Positions 52,879 through 61,884 of a stretch of 64,000 nt of DNA are shown piece by piece. Location of the stretch: the NCBI GenBank assembly GCA_023264815.1, contig JAHFUZ010000004.1, positions 53,829-117,828 of the forward strand. The letters run 5' to 3'. Each line of letters opens with the position of its first letter. Positions within the stretch are counted from its first letter, which is position 1. The notes beneath the pieces are model-generated. The model was not told the DNA's origin, made no database searches, and worked only from the letters and a program-made list of their open reading frames with translations. This stretch comes from Arthrobacter sp. (lineage in GTDB: Bacteria; Actinomycetota; Actinomycetes; Actinomycetales; Micrococcaceae). Position numbers and translations under genes: made by a program.

Positions 52879-54192
52879 ATGACGCCAGCCGAGGACGCCA
52901 CCCCATCCGCCGCAACCCCGGGCGCACAGGCACCGGGCCCGGTCCGGCCTGCTGAAAAGCCCCGCCCGCCACGTGTAAAGGCTGACCGGGAACTGGACCA
53001 GGACATCCCCTACGGTGTCCGCATCGCGGCGTCGTGGGCCTGGCGGATCGGGCTCATCCTGGTGGTGGGCGGCGCCCTGGTCTGGCTGTTGAGCCGGGTC
53101 AGCTTCCTCATCATCCCTGTGATGGTGGCCGCGCTGCTGGCGGGACTCCTGAGTCCTGTGGTGCGCTGGCTGCGGCGCAGGCGCGTACCCAACGGTGCCG
53201 CGGTGGCCATCACGGTGCTTGGCTTCATCGGCCTGATCGTCGGGGCCCTCGCCCTCGTGGGCCGCCAGCTCGCCTCAGGCTTCGGCGAGCTCTGGGCCCA
53301 GGCCCTGACGGGCGTCAAACAGGTCCAGGACTGGCTGGCCGACGGGCCGCTGCATCTGACGGCGGACCAGATCGACCAGTACCTCAAGGAAGCCACCGCT
53401 GCCTTGCAGGACAACACCAGCAGCATCCTCAGCGGGGCCTTGTCCTTCGGGAGCACAGCCGGCCACTTCGCCGCAGGCCTGGTCCTTGCCCTCTTCATCC
53501 TGATATTTTTCCTGCTGGAAGGCGACAGGATCTGGGCCTTCATTGTCCGCCTGCTGCCCAAGAAGGCGAGGGCTGCCACTTTCGGCGCCGGACGCCGGGG
53601 CTGGGCGTCCATGGTCAGCTATGCGCGGATCCAGATGTTTGTGGCGTTTGTTGACGCGGTGGGAATTGGCGTAGGAGCGGCGATCATCGGCGTCCCGCTG
53701 GCGCTTCCGCTGAGCGTGCTGGTGTTTATTGGCTCCTTCATTCCAGTGGTGGGTGCCCTGGTGACCGGTGCCATCGCCGTCCTCCTGGCTCTCGTGGCCA
53801 ACGGTCCCATCAACGCCCTGATCATGCTGGCCATCGTCCTGCTGGTCCAGCAGCTGGAGAGCCACATCCTGCAACCCCTGGTGATGGGCAAGGCCGTGGC
53901 ACTGCATCCCGTGGCCGTGATCCTCAGCGTGGCAGCAGGTTCCTACCTTGCAGGTATCCCCGGCGCGCTGTTCTCCGTGCCCATCCTCGCCGTAGCAAAC
54001 TCTGCGATTCGCTACATCGCGGCCAGAACGTGGGAACATGAACAAGTGCTGGTAACCCCCGAAGGGCCAGTGACGCTTGGCCCGGAGCCTGATGACAGCA
54101 TCAAGGAAGTCCGGTTGCCGGGCGGCCGGTCCCTCCGCGGCAAGGATGCCGCAGCCAGTACAGACTCATCCCATTCGGAGGGCCAGGCCTGA
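52879..54192 (+). CDS. AI-2E family transporter-like membrane protein
   Basis: 437 residues. Eight membrane segments of the AI-2E/PerM family lie between a polar, Pro-rich N-terminus (about 1-50) and a charged C-terminus. Landmarks: MVAALLAGLLSPVVRWLRRR, the SYARIQMFVAFVDAVGIG block and QQLESHILQPLVMGKAVALHP. The family includes a few Na+/H+ antiporters and AI-2 exporters; most members have no proven substrate. It lies 40 bases after the epimerase and 47 before ilvA. Confidence 0.88.
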   Translation: MTPAEDATPSAATPGAQAPGPVRPAEKPRPPRVKADRELDQDIPYGVRIAASWAWRIGLILVVGGALVWLLSRVSFLIIPVMVAALLAGLLSPVVRWLRRRRVPNGAAVAITVLGFIGLIVGALALVGRQLASGFGELWAQALTGVKQVQDWLADGPLHLTADQIDQYLKEATAALQDNTSSILSGALSFGSTAGHFAAGLVLALFILIFFLLEGDRIWAFIVRLLPKKARAATFGAGRRGWASMVSYARIQMFVAFVDAVGIGVGAAIIGVPLALPLSVLVFIGSFIPVVGALVTGAIAVLLALVANGPINALIMLAIVLLVQQLESHILQPLVMGKAVALHPVAVILSVAAGSYLAGIPGALFSVPILAVANSAIRYIAARTWEHEQVLVTPEGPVTLGPEPDDSIKEVRLPGGRSLRGKDAAASTDSSHSEGQA

Positions 54193-54239
54193 CCGTCGGC
54201 CTGCCCACCGGAGCCGAACCGACCCAAGGAGTACAGTCC

Positions 54240-55478
54240 GTGAACACCCTCGAAACACTTCCCGTCACGCTGGACGATGTCCTGGAGGCGCAGAAGCTGC
54301 TCGAGGGCATTATTACCCGGACCCCCGTGGAATCCTCACGGGCCCTCGGCGGCATGGTGGGCGGCGACGTCTACTTCAAGTGCGAAAACCTGCAGCGGGC
54401 GGGGTCCTTCAAGGTGCGCGGAGCCTATGTGCGGATGGCCCGGCTGTCCCCAGAAGAGAAGAAGCGCGGCGTGGTGGCTGCCTCGGCAGGTAACCACGCG
54501 CAAGGTGTTGCGGTCGCTGCCAAGGCGCTCGGCATCAAGGCCCGCATCTACATGCCGCTGGGTGTAGCCCTCCCCAAGCTGGCGGCCACCCGAAGCCACG
54601 GTGCGGAGGTGGTCCTCCACGGCCACAACGTGGACGAGGCCCTCGCCGAGGCCCAGCGCTATGCGAATGAAACCGGCATGGTGTTTGTCCACCCCTTTGA
54701 CAACGTTGATGTGGTTTCCGGCCAGGGCACCGTTGGACTGGAGATCCTGGAACAGATCCCGAACGTGGACACCATCCTCATGGGTGTTGGTGGCGGCGGA
54801 CTCCTGGCCGGTGTCGCCGTTGCCGTGAAGGCCAGGGCCCGCGAACTCGGGCGGGAGATCCGCATCATCGGAGTCCAGGCCGAAAACGCGGCCGCCTATC
54901 CGCCGTCCCTGGCCGCTGACGCCCTGGTGCCGCTGAAGAAGGTTTCCACCATGGCCGATGGGATCGCCGTGGGCCGCCCCGGCCAGTTGCCGTTCAGCAT
55001 CATCCGTGAACTTGTGGATGACGTGGTCACTGTCAGTGAGGATTCCCTGGCGCGTGCGCTGATCTTCCTCCTGGAACGGGCCAAATTGGTGGTGGAACCC
55101 GCAGGGGCTGTGGGAGTCGCCGCGCTGATGGACGGGAAAATCGAGAACCCCGGTACCACCGCCGTGATCCTGTCCGGCGGCAACATCGACCCCATGCTGA
55201 TGCTCAAGGTCATCCAGCGTGGCCTGTCGGCAGCCGGCCGCTACATGACGGTGCGGATGATGCTCGATGACCGGCCCGGTTCGCTGGCCACCATCGCCCG
55301 GATCATTGCCGAGAACGACGCCAACGTCACGGGGCTGGATCACACGCGCGTGGGCGGCTCCATCAGCATGGGCGACGTCTCCATTACCGTTAATCTTGAG
55401 ACGAAGGGCCATGAACATTGCGAACAGGTCCTGGGGGCCCTTCGCGCCGAGGGCTTCCAGCCGATAGTGGTGCATTAG
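54240..55478 (+). CDS. ilvA: Threonine ammonia-lyase (threonine dehydratase) with C-terminal ACT domain
   Basis: 412 residues from GTG 54240 (AAGGAG upstream). It deaminates threonine to 2-oxobutyrate using PLP. The PLP lysine is in RAGSFKVRGAY (about residue 57). The glycine-rich phosphate loop is GVGGGGLLAGVA. The C-terminal about 75 residues form one ACT domain (VRMMLDDRPGSLATIARIIA). This single-ACT form is the catabolic-like type common in Actinobacteria and may serve isoleucine synthesis or threonine degradation. Confidence 0.93.
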   Translation: MNTLETLPVTLDDVLEAQKLLEGIITRTPVESSRALGGMVGGDVYFKCENLQRAGSFKVRGAYVRMARLSPEEKKRGVVAASAGNHAQGVAVAAKALGIKARIYMPLGVALPKLAATRSHGAEVVLHGHNVDEALAEAQRYANETGMVFVHPFDNVDVVSGQGTVGLEILEQIPNVDTILMGVGGGGLLAGVAVAVKARARELGREIRIIGVQAENAAAYPPSLAADALVPLKKVSTMADGIAVGRPGQLPFSIIRELVDDVVTVSEDSLARALIFLLERAKLVVEPAGAVGVAALMDGKIENPGTTAVILSGGNIDPMLMLKVIQRGLSAAGRYMTVRMMLDDRPGSLATIARIIAENDANVTGLDHTRVGGSISMGDVSITVNLETKGHEHCEQVLGALRAEGFQPIVVH

Positions 55479-55486
55479 GAGCAGCC

Positions 55487-56104
55487 ATGCTGGATGCGAT
55501 GGGGGACGGCACGCCACGGAGCAGGGAAACCACCGCGTCGCGCGCCAAGGGCGGCCTGCTGGTATCCGCCGGCTTTGTGGCACTGCTCTTCGTGATCGAA
55601 GTGGTCAACATGCTGACCCTGCATGCCCTAAACAGGACGTTCGGGCTGCGGCCGCGCTCCGCAGACGGCCTCCTGGACATCCTCACGTTTCCGCTTCTCC
55701 ATGCCAACCTGAACCATCTGCTCTCCAACGCCCTTCCGCTGGTGGTCTTCGGCTTCCTGGTGTTCCTGTCCGGCCTGCGGGTGTTCCTGACGGCCCTGGC
55801 GTTCAGCTGGCTGGGTTCCGGACTGACGGTTTGGCTCATTGGCGACGGCGGAATCACTGTGGGAGCCTCGGGCCTGGTCTTCGGCCTGTTCGCGTTCCTC
55901 CTGGTGCGGGGCTTCTTTAACCACAGCTGGCGGCAGATCCTCCTGGCCGTGGTGCTTTTTATGGTCTACGGCAGCATCCTGCTGGGGGTGCTGCCGATCA
56001 TGGGAGGCTTCATCTCCTGGCAGGCCCACCTGGGCGGCGCGGCGGGCGGCGTGGCAGCCGCACTCCTGCTGCGCCCCAAACACGCCAAAACGCCGGCCCC
56101 CTGA
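55487..56104 (+). CDS. Rhomboid-family intramembrane serine protease
   Basis: 205 residues from ATG 55487 (AGGAGC upstream). Six membrane helices. Rhomboid motifs: HANLNHLLSNALPL on helix 2, catalytic Ser in TVGASGLVFG on helix 4, and catalytic His in SWQAHLGGAAGGV on helix 6. It cleaves membrane proteins within the bilayer; the substrate is unknown. It starts 8 bases after ilvA. A hairpin overlaps its stop codon. Confidence 0.92.
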   Translation: MLDAMGDGTPRSRETTASRAKGGLLVSAGFVALLFVIEVVNMLTLHALNRTFGLRPRSADGLLDILTFPLLHANLNHLLSNALPLVVFGFLVFLSGLRVFLTALAFSWLGSGLTVWLIGDGGITVGASGLVFGLFAFLLVRGFFNHSWRQILLAVVLFMVYGSILLGVLPIMGGFISWQAHLGGAAGGVAAALLLRPKHAKTPAP

Positions 56105-56116
56105 GGGGGACCGGCG
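56089..56116. terminator. Hairpin between convergent rhomboid and greA genes
   Basis: ACGCCGGCCCCC (56089-56100) pairs with GGGGG-A-CCGGCGT (56104-56116), with one bulged A. It includes the rhomboid stop codon and probably terminates both convergent genes. Confidence 0.6.
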
Positions 56117-56143
56117 TCCGTGGTGCGCTCGTCAAAGACTGCG

Positions 56144-56638
56144 TCAGCCGACGTACGGCTTGGCGGAGATGATCTCCACCGTGATGTCCTTGCCGTTCGG
56201 CGCGGTGTAGCTGAGCGTTTCGCCCTCTTTGTGGCCAACGATGGCGGCGCCGAGTGGTGATTTTTCGCTGAAGACGTCCAGATCCGAGTCGCCGGCGATC
56301 TCCCGGGACCCCAGCAGGAACGTCTCTTCGTCACCGGCGATCTTGGCGACCACCAGCATGCCGGGCTCCACGATTCCGTCATCGGCCGGGGCTTCGCCCA
56401 CCTGTGCATCACGCAGAAGCGCCGTCAGCTGGCGGATCCGGGCTTCAATCTTGCCCTGCTCTTCCTTGGCTGCGTGGTAGCCGCCGTTTTCCTTGAGGTC
56501 GCCCTCCTGGCGGGCAGATTCGATCTTCTGGACAATCTCCGCACGGCCAGCGCCGGAAAGGTGGTCCAGCTCTGCCTTCAGGCGGTCAAAAGCTTCCTGG
56601 GTGAGCCAGGCTGCAGGCGCGCTGTTGGTGGTAGACAC
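56144..56638 (-). CDS. greA: Transcription elongation factor GreA
   Basis: 164 residues from GTG 56638 (AGGAG upstream). It rescues backtracked RNA polymerase by stimulating transcript cleavage. The N-terminal coiled coil includes LTQEAFDRLKAELDHL and ENGGYHAAKEEQGKIEARI, whose acidic tip residues enter the secondary channel. The C-terminal FKBP-like domain contains LLGSREIAGDSDLDVFSEKS and GKDITVEIISAKPY. DUF4307 and mca follow upstream, an arrangement also known in mycobacteria. Confidence 0.96.
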   Translation of the reverse strand: MSTTNSAPAAWLTQEAFDRLKAELDHLSGAGRAEIVQKIESARQEGDLKENGGYHAAKEEQGKIEARIRQLTALLRDAQVGEAPADDGIVEPGMLVVAKIAGDEETFLLGSREIAGDSDLDVFSEKSPLGAAIVGHKEGETLSYTAPNGKDITVEIISAKPYVG

Positions 56639-56796
56639 GGACTTCTCCTAATGGTCATACATGCAAAAGACCCCGCCACGGTGGCCACTTGTGGAACTCA
56701 GTAACCAGCTCAGCGGGGTAAAGGTATTGATTCATTGTAGTCAATACTGTGGAGATAACCCAACGGGGAAGCGGTGCAGATCACACCGTGTCACTT

Positions 56797-57249
56797 TCAG
56801 CCCCCGGGAATCCAGCAGCTGTCCACCACGCCGGAAACCGACAGTGACTCCGTCCGGACCGCCACGCGCTGCGCGACTGTCCTGCCGCCGTCGGCCGATT
56901 TGTCCGCCTCGCCGGGCGGAATGTCCACCACTTTCCAGCCCACCACCGCGAACTTGGAATCAAGGGCTTTCACCGCACACTTGACGGCCGTGCCGGGCTC
57001 CCTGGTGACCTGGAAATCGATCTCCGCCTGGGTGGCGTCAATGGTGCTGAAGCCGATGTCCTTGAACGTCACGGCGGAGACGGCCGAGGACGTGGAGACC
57101 CAGGCCATGAATCCCACCCCGGCCGCCAGGGCCGCCACGGCGATGCCGCGCTTGGCCGCCCGTGAAAGGGGCTGCTTTTGACTGCCATAACGATTGGCTA
57201 GGCTAGTGTCTGCAGGCGGGGACACGGCGGGCTGATCCTGGGTAGTCAC
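56797..57249 (-). CDS. DUF4307 family single-pass membrane protein
   Basis: 150 residues. A polar N-terminus of about 32 residues containing SLANRYGSQK leads into one membrane helix (about 35-51), then an exported domain of about 100 residues (TFKDIGFSTIDATQAEIDFQ, two Cys residues that could form a disulfide: VKCAV and DSCWIP). Function unknown. The family is regularly encoded next to mca and greA in Actinobacteria. The GTG at 57249 has TAAACT 6 bases upstream, suggesting a leaderless mRNA. Confidence 0.88.
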   Translation of the reverse strand: MTTQDQPAVSPPADTSLANRYGSQKQPLSRAAKRGIAVAALAAGVGFMAWVSTSSAVSAVTFKDIGFSTIDATQAEIDFQVTREPGTAVKCAVKALDSKFAVVGWKVVDIPPGEADKSADGGRTVAQRVAVRTESLSVSGVVDSCWIPGG

Positions 57250-57412
57250 CAGTCCAGTTTAGTTCGGATCCGGGCCGTGCCCGTCCCCGCGGATCATGCA
57301 GCAGGTCCCGGACGCCCGTGCATGCCGTCCGCGCCCCAGCCGTCACGTTCAGCAGCCGTTCAGCCACCTGGCCCGAGCGGCAGCCCCTCCCAAGATAAGG
57401 AGCCGTCCTTCG

Positions 57413-58318
57413 ATGACAGCGTCCACCCATACTCAGGCTCCGCTCCGCCTGCTCGCCGTCCATGCGCACCCGGATGACGAGTCCAGCAAGGGCGCAGCCA
57501 CCATGGCCATGTACGCTGCCGCAGGCGTGGAGGTCATGGTGGCCACCTGCACCGACGGGTCCCGCGGCGATATCCAGAATCCAGCCGTCGAGCATGCAGC
57601 CCACCCCAAGCGGGACATGGCCGGAGCGCGTCGGCTGGAGATGGACCAGGCGGCCCGGATCCTCGGCATCAGCCAGCGCTGGCTGGGGTTTACCGATTCG
57701 GGGCTGCCCGAGGGAGACCCGTTGCCGCCCCTTCCGGCGGGATCATTCGCCCTCCAGCCGCTGGAGCGCGCAGCAGCCCCCCTGGTCAGGCTGGTCCGGG
57801 AATTCCGGCCGCAGGTGATCGTCAGCTATGACGAGAACGGGGGATACCCGCACCCTGACCACATCATGGCGCACCGGGTGGCCGTCGAGGCCTTTGCGGC
57901 CGCCGGCGATCCGGACCGCTACCCGGGAACGGGTCCGGCGTGGGAACCCAGCAAGCTCTATTACGACCGCGCCTTCAGCCCCGCGCGGTTCCGGGCCCTT
58001 CACTTCGCCCTTGAGGAGGCAGGGCTGCAGTCCCCTTATGCCGAGCGGCTTGCCGCCTGGCTGGAATCTGACGCCGAGGGCCACACCCCGCCGCCGGGTG
58101 TCCATCCCACCACCACGCAGATTGACTGCGGTGACTATTTTGAGGCGCGTGATGACGCCCTCCGCGCACACAGCACGCAGGTGGATCCGCTGGGCTTCTT
58201 CTTCGCTGTGTCCGCGGACATGCAGCGCCGTGTGTGGCCGTGGGAGGACTACTCGCTGATCGAGTCCAGGGTTCCTGCCACTTTCCCGGAGAAAGACCTG
58301 TTCGCCGGGCTAAGATAG
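57413..58318 (+). CDS. mca: Mycothiol S-conjugate amidase
   Basis: 301 residues from ATG 57413, with AAGGAG about 11 bases upstream. It splits mycothiol adducts to release mercapturic acids during detoxification. The zinc-binding motif is AVHAHPDDESSKGAATMAMY (AHPDDE) near residue 15, with a later HPDHIMAHRVAVEAF. The DESSKGAA context and overall length favour Mca over the paralogue MshB. It marks the organism as a mycothiol producer. Confidence 0.92.
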   Translation: MTASTHTQAPLRLLAVHAHPDDESSKGAATMAMYAAAGVEVMVATCTDGSRGDIQNPAVEHAAHPKRDMAGARRLEMDQAARILGISQRWLGFTDSGLPEGDPLPPLPAGSFALQPLERAAAPLVRLVREFRPQVIVSYDENGGYPHPDHIMAHRVAVEAFAAAGDPDRYPGTGPAWEPSKLYYDRAFSPARFRALHFALEEAGLQSPYAERLAAWLESDAEGHTPPPGVHPTTTQIDCGDYFEARDDALRAHSTQVDPLGFFFAVSADMQRRVWPWEDYSLIESRVPATFPEKDLFAGLR

Positions 58319-58432
58319 ATGCGGCAGATTGTTCTATGCCGTGTAGAAAAGCAGTGGGATGATCCGGGTCCAGCCGATCCGGGTGCGGAAACCGTCGCCG
58401 GCTGCCCACCATTTTCCATAGAAGGTTAAACC

Positions 58433-58756
58433 GTGCATCACTTGCTCCTCACCCTGTCCAGCACACCCTCGCCCCTGCCCACGCCCGGCCTGCGCGAGGG
58501 CATCACCGAGGACCAGATCACCCCGGGCCTGTGGGGCTTCATCATGACGGCCTTTTTCGTCCTGGCCACCACCCTGCTGATCGTGGACATGGTCCGCCGC
58601 ATCCGGCGGGTCCGGTACCGGGCCCAGGTGGAAGAGGAACGCCAGGCCGCCGCGGAAGCTGCGGACATCGAGGCGGACGACGTGCGCCTCCCGGTGGAGG
58701 AGGACGTCCAGGCACAGGACGGCCCTGCCGCGAACCAGCCGGGCACCAAGGACTGA
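58433..58756 (+). CDS. Small single-pass membrane protein
   Basis: 107 residues from GTG 58433. A short Pro-rich N-terminus is followed by one membrane helix (about 33-54, GLWGFIMTAFFVLATTLLIV) and a charged cytoplasmic tail (RRIRRVRYRAQVEEERQAAA) that is likely helical. Function unknown. Its place between mca and the DUF255 gene matches a small membrane protein gene in mycobacteria. Confidence 0.82.
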   Translation: MHHLLLTLSSTPSPLPTPGLREGITEDQITPGLWGFIMTAFFVLATTLLIVDMVRRIRRVRYRAQVEEERQAAAEAADIEADDVRLPVEEDVQAQDGPAANQPGTKD

Positions 58757-58831
58757 AGCACGCTCCGGAACGTTCCGTAGACTGGGTCCTGCCGGCAGTA
58801 TTCCCTGCAGTGAGTCGCCAGAGGTGCACGG

Positions 58832-61057
58832 ATGAACAGCAACAGCCCCAGCCCTTCCGCCGCGGACGGAGCGGTTGCCGCCAATGTGTTGGGCGCCGAA
58901 CCTTCGGCCTACCTCCGGCAGCACGCGGACAATCCCGTGCACTGGCAGCCGTTCGGCGCGGCGGCCTTCGCCGCCGCAGCCGCGCGCGATGTTCCGGTGT
59001 TCCTGTCCATCGGCTACGCGGCCTGCCACTGGTGCCACGTGATGGCCCATGAATCGTTCGAGGACCAGGAAACCGCCGACTACCTGAATGCGAACTTCGT
59101 GGCCATCAAGGTGGACCGGGAAGAACGTCCGGACGTCGACTCGGTTTACATGGCCGCCACCCAGGCCATCAGCGGCGAGGGCGGCTGGCCGATGTCCGTC
59201 TTCCTTACCCCGGAGGGCCTGGCCTTCCACGCCGGCACCTACTTTCCACCGCGGCCGATGCCCGGCCGGCCTTCGTTCCGGCAGGTCCTTGAGGCTGTCC
59301 GGGAAGCGTGGCAGGAGCGGCGCGATGCGGTGGAACAGAATGCCACGAACCTGGCCCAAAGCCTGGGCGGCGCACAGCTCTCCGCCGCCGTGACAGTGTC
59401 CGGCCCGCCGCCCCTGCTTGACCCCGGGCTGCTGCCCACCGCTGTGGAGTCGCTCGCACGCTCGGAGGACACCGACGACGGCGGCTTTGGCGCCGCCCCG
59501 AAGTTCCCGCCGTCGGCCGTGCTGGAATTCCTTATCAGGCACGCCGCTGTCCCCTCGGACACTGCTGACGCCGCCCGGGACATGGCGGGCCGGACGCTGG
59601 CGGCCATGGCGCGGTCGGCCCTGTTCGACCAGCTGGATGGCGGTTTTGCCCGGTACTCGGTTACCCGCGACTGGTCAGTCCCGCACTTCGAAAAGATGCT
59701 CTACGACAATGCCCAGCTGCTCCGTACCTACATCCACTGGGTGCGCCTGGGAGGCAACGAAGTGTTCCCGGCGGCAGAAGCCGCGGACGTCGCAGGGAGG
59801 ACGGCGGAATGGATGCTGGCCGGACTCGGCCTGGGTGCCGGCAGCAACAACGGCTCGCTGCCGGCAGCGCTTGCCTCGTCCCTTGACGCTGATTCCGTGG
59901 TGGATGGTGAACACCATGAGGGCGCCAGCTACCTGTGGACCGCAACGGGCCTGCAGGAGGTGCTGGGCGAGGAGGACGGCGCAGCTGTGGCCCGGCTGAT
60001 GAACGTGGGCCGGGCGGGGACGGTGTCAGCGTTCGGCTCGCCGCTGCACCCGGCGCGGCGCCTAGACGATGCCGCGGCAGAGTTGTGGGCGCGGGTCCGT
60101 CCCACCCTGCTGGCCGCCAGGAACCTTCGTCCGCAGCCGGCCCGCGACGACAAAGTGGTGGCCGGCTGGAACGGGCTGGCAGTCGCGGCGCTCGCCGAAG
60201 CCGGGGCTGTCCTGGGCCGCGACGACTTCGTGGCTGCGGCCGAATCCATTGCCCGCTACCTTGGGCAGGTCCATTGGCAGGCGGGACGCCCGGTGCTGAT
60301 CCGGGTTTCGCACGACGGTTCGGCGCGCGGAATCGAGGGGCTGCTCGAAGACTACGCCTTCTGTGCCGAGGGGATGTTCGCCCTCTACTCAACCACCGGC
60401 CGGGCACGCTGGTATCGCTTCGGCGAGCAGCTGGTCCGGGCCGCCACGGAGCGTTTTGTGGTGGCCGGCCGGCTTGTTGACTCCGCCGGGGGAGACAGCC
60501 AGGTCCGGGCGGCCCAGGCCGGCCAGTCGGGCCTGGACCCGTTCGACAACGCCACCCCCAGCGGCGCCGCGGCGTTCGCCGGTGCCCTGCTCAGCTACGC
60601 AGCTCTTTCCGGTTCCGTGGAACATCGTGCCTTGGCCTCGCAGGTCCTCGCGCTCCTGCCGCCGCTGGCCGGCCGGGCACCGCGGGTGGCCGGCTGGCTC
60701 CTGGCAACCGCCCAGGCCGACCTCGCAGGCCCCGTCGAGGCAGCCGTTGTGGGACCGGCCGGCCCGGAACGGTCGGCATTGCACCGGGAGCTGCTCAACT
60801 CGGCCAGTCCCGGCCTGGTGATAGCAGTGGAGGACGACGGCGGCGCGGAAGTTCCGCCGTCGGACGCCCCTTCCGGAGGGGCGGCTGTCCATTCCGGAGG
60901 GGCGCCTGTCCCGCTGCTGGCAGGCAGGCCGGCCGGACCGGGAGGAGTCCCGGTAGCCTATCTGTGCCGGAACATGGTTTGTGAGCGCCCGGTGGCCACG
61001 GCAGAGGACCTGCGGGCGCGGCTCCGGCAGATGGCGGGTGCGGGTCCCGTCAGCTGA
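58832..61057 (+). CDS. Thioredoxin-like DUF255 protein (YyaL/SPATA20 family)
   Basis: 741 residues. The N-terminal about 170 residues are a thioredoxin-like domain with an unusual CHWCH active site (GYAACHWCHVMAHESFEDQE) preceded by NPVHWQPFG. An (alpha/alpha)6 barrel resembling glycoside hydrolases and epimerases follows (YDNAQLLRTYIHW, DDKVVAGWNGLAVAALAEAG, FDNATPSGAA). Function is not established; roles in disulfide chemistry or sugar modification have been proposed. The last 8 bases overlap the convergent hemolysin III gene. The C-terminal about 60 residues are low complexity. Confidence 0.92.
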   Translation: MNSNSPSPSAADGAVAANVLGAEPSAYLRQHADNPVHWQPFGAAAFAAAAARDVPVFLSIGYAACHWCHVMAHESFEDQETADYLNANFVAIKVDREERPDVDSVYMAATQAISGEGGWPMSVFLTPEGLAFHAGTYFPPRPMPGRPSFRQVLEAVREAWQERRDAVEQNATNLAQSLGGAQLSAAVTVSGPPPLLDPGLLPTAVESLARSEDTDDGGFGAAPKFPPSAVLEFLIRHAAVPSDTADAARDMAGRTLAAMARSALFDQLDGGFARYSVTRDWSVPHFEKMLYDNAQLLRTYIHWVRLGGNEVFPAAEAADVAGRTAEWMLAGLGLGAGSNNGSLPAALASSLDADSVVDGEHHEGASYLWTATGLQEVLGEEDGAAVARLMNVGRAGTVSAFGSPLHPARRLDDAAAELWARVRPTLLAARNLRPQPARDDKVVAGWNGLAVAALAEAGAVLGRDDFVAAAESIARYLGQVHWQAGRPVLIRVSHDGSARGIEGLLEDYAFCAEGMFALYSTTGRARWYRFGEQLVRAATERFVVAGRLVDSAGGDSQVRAAQAGQSGLDPFDNATPSGAAAFAGALLSYAALSGSVEHRALASQVLALLPPLAGRAPRVAGWLLATAQADLAGPVEAAVVGPAGPERSALHRELLNSASPGLVIAVEDDGGAEVPPSDAPSGGAAVHSGGAPVPLLAGRPAGPGGVPVAYLCRNMVCERPVATAEDLRARLRQMAGAGPVS

Positions 61058-61769
61058 GGACGGCGATGAGGATGGCCGCGAAATGCGCGCCGAAGGCGAA
61101 CACTGTCAGCGCGTGGAAGAGTTCGTGGAAGCCGAAATGCTGGTAGCTGAAGTTGGGCTTTTTGAGCGCATAAAACACGGCCCCGGTGATGTACAGGACA
61201 CCGCCGGCGCAGATCAGCACGGCCGCAGGGACGCTGGCGGCGAAGAACTCCGGCAAGTAGAACAGCGATCCGCAGCCGAGGGCGATGTAGATGGGCACAT
61301 ACAGCCAGCGCGGGGCATCCGTCCACAGGAGGCGGAAGAGGACGCCAAGGATTGCGCCGGACCAAATGACCCAGAGCAGCAGGACGGCTTTTGGCTGCTC
61401 CAGCAACGACCATGCCAGCGGTGTGTAGCTGCCGGCGATGACCAGCATGATGTTGGTGTGGTCCAGGCGTTTCAGCACCTTCTTCACGCCGGGGGACCAG
61501 TTGCCGCGGTGGTAGATAGCGCTGATGCCGAAGAGCAGGACACCGGTGGCGGCGTAGATTGCCGAGGTGAGCTTGCGGTCCGGGGTGGGCGCCGCTGACA
61601 CAAGAATGATGCCCGCGATCAGGGCGAGCGGGGCGGCCACCGTGTGGATCCAGCCGCGCCACCTGGGCTTGATCATCAGGAGTTCGGCCAGCCGGACGGC
61701 GGCTTCGTCGACAGGACTGTGGCCACCCGGTCCGGGTGCGCTGCCGCCGGCGGGAGTCTGGCTTGTCAT
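61050..61769 (-). CDS. Hemolysin III/TrhA family (PAQR) membrane protein
   Basis: 239 residues with seven membrane helices. PAQR metal-site motifs are present: SAIYHRGNW on helix 2, and HFGFHELFHALTVFAF on the last helix. Despite the name, most members are not toxins; they regulate membrane lipid fluidity or act as hydrolases. The ATG at 61769 has TATTCT 6 bases upstream and no Shine-Dalgarno. It is divergent from the prenyl transferase gene. Confidence 0.92.
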   Translation of the reverse strand: MTSQTPAGGSAPGPGGHSPVDEAAVRLAELLMIKPRWRGWIHTVAAPLALIAGIILVSAAPTPDRKLTSAIYAATGVLLFGISAIYHRGNWSPGVKKVLKRLDHTNIMLVIAGSYTPLAWSLLEQPKAVLLLWVIWSGAILGVLFRLLWTDAPRWLYVPIYIALGCGSLFYLPEFFAASVPAAVLICAGGVLYITGAVFYALKKPNFSYQHFGFHELFHALTVFAFGAHFAAILIAVLS

Positions 61770-61884
61770 GGTCCAAGAATATCCGCCCTGCAGCTAAGTT
61801 ACTCATTGGTAACAAGATGTGACGGTTCCGAAAACCGGCCCCGGCGCCTCCCTGCCGCCTCCGGACGGTAGCCTAGGATGTGCA

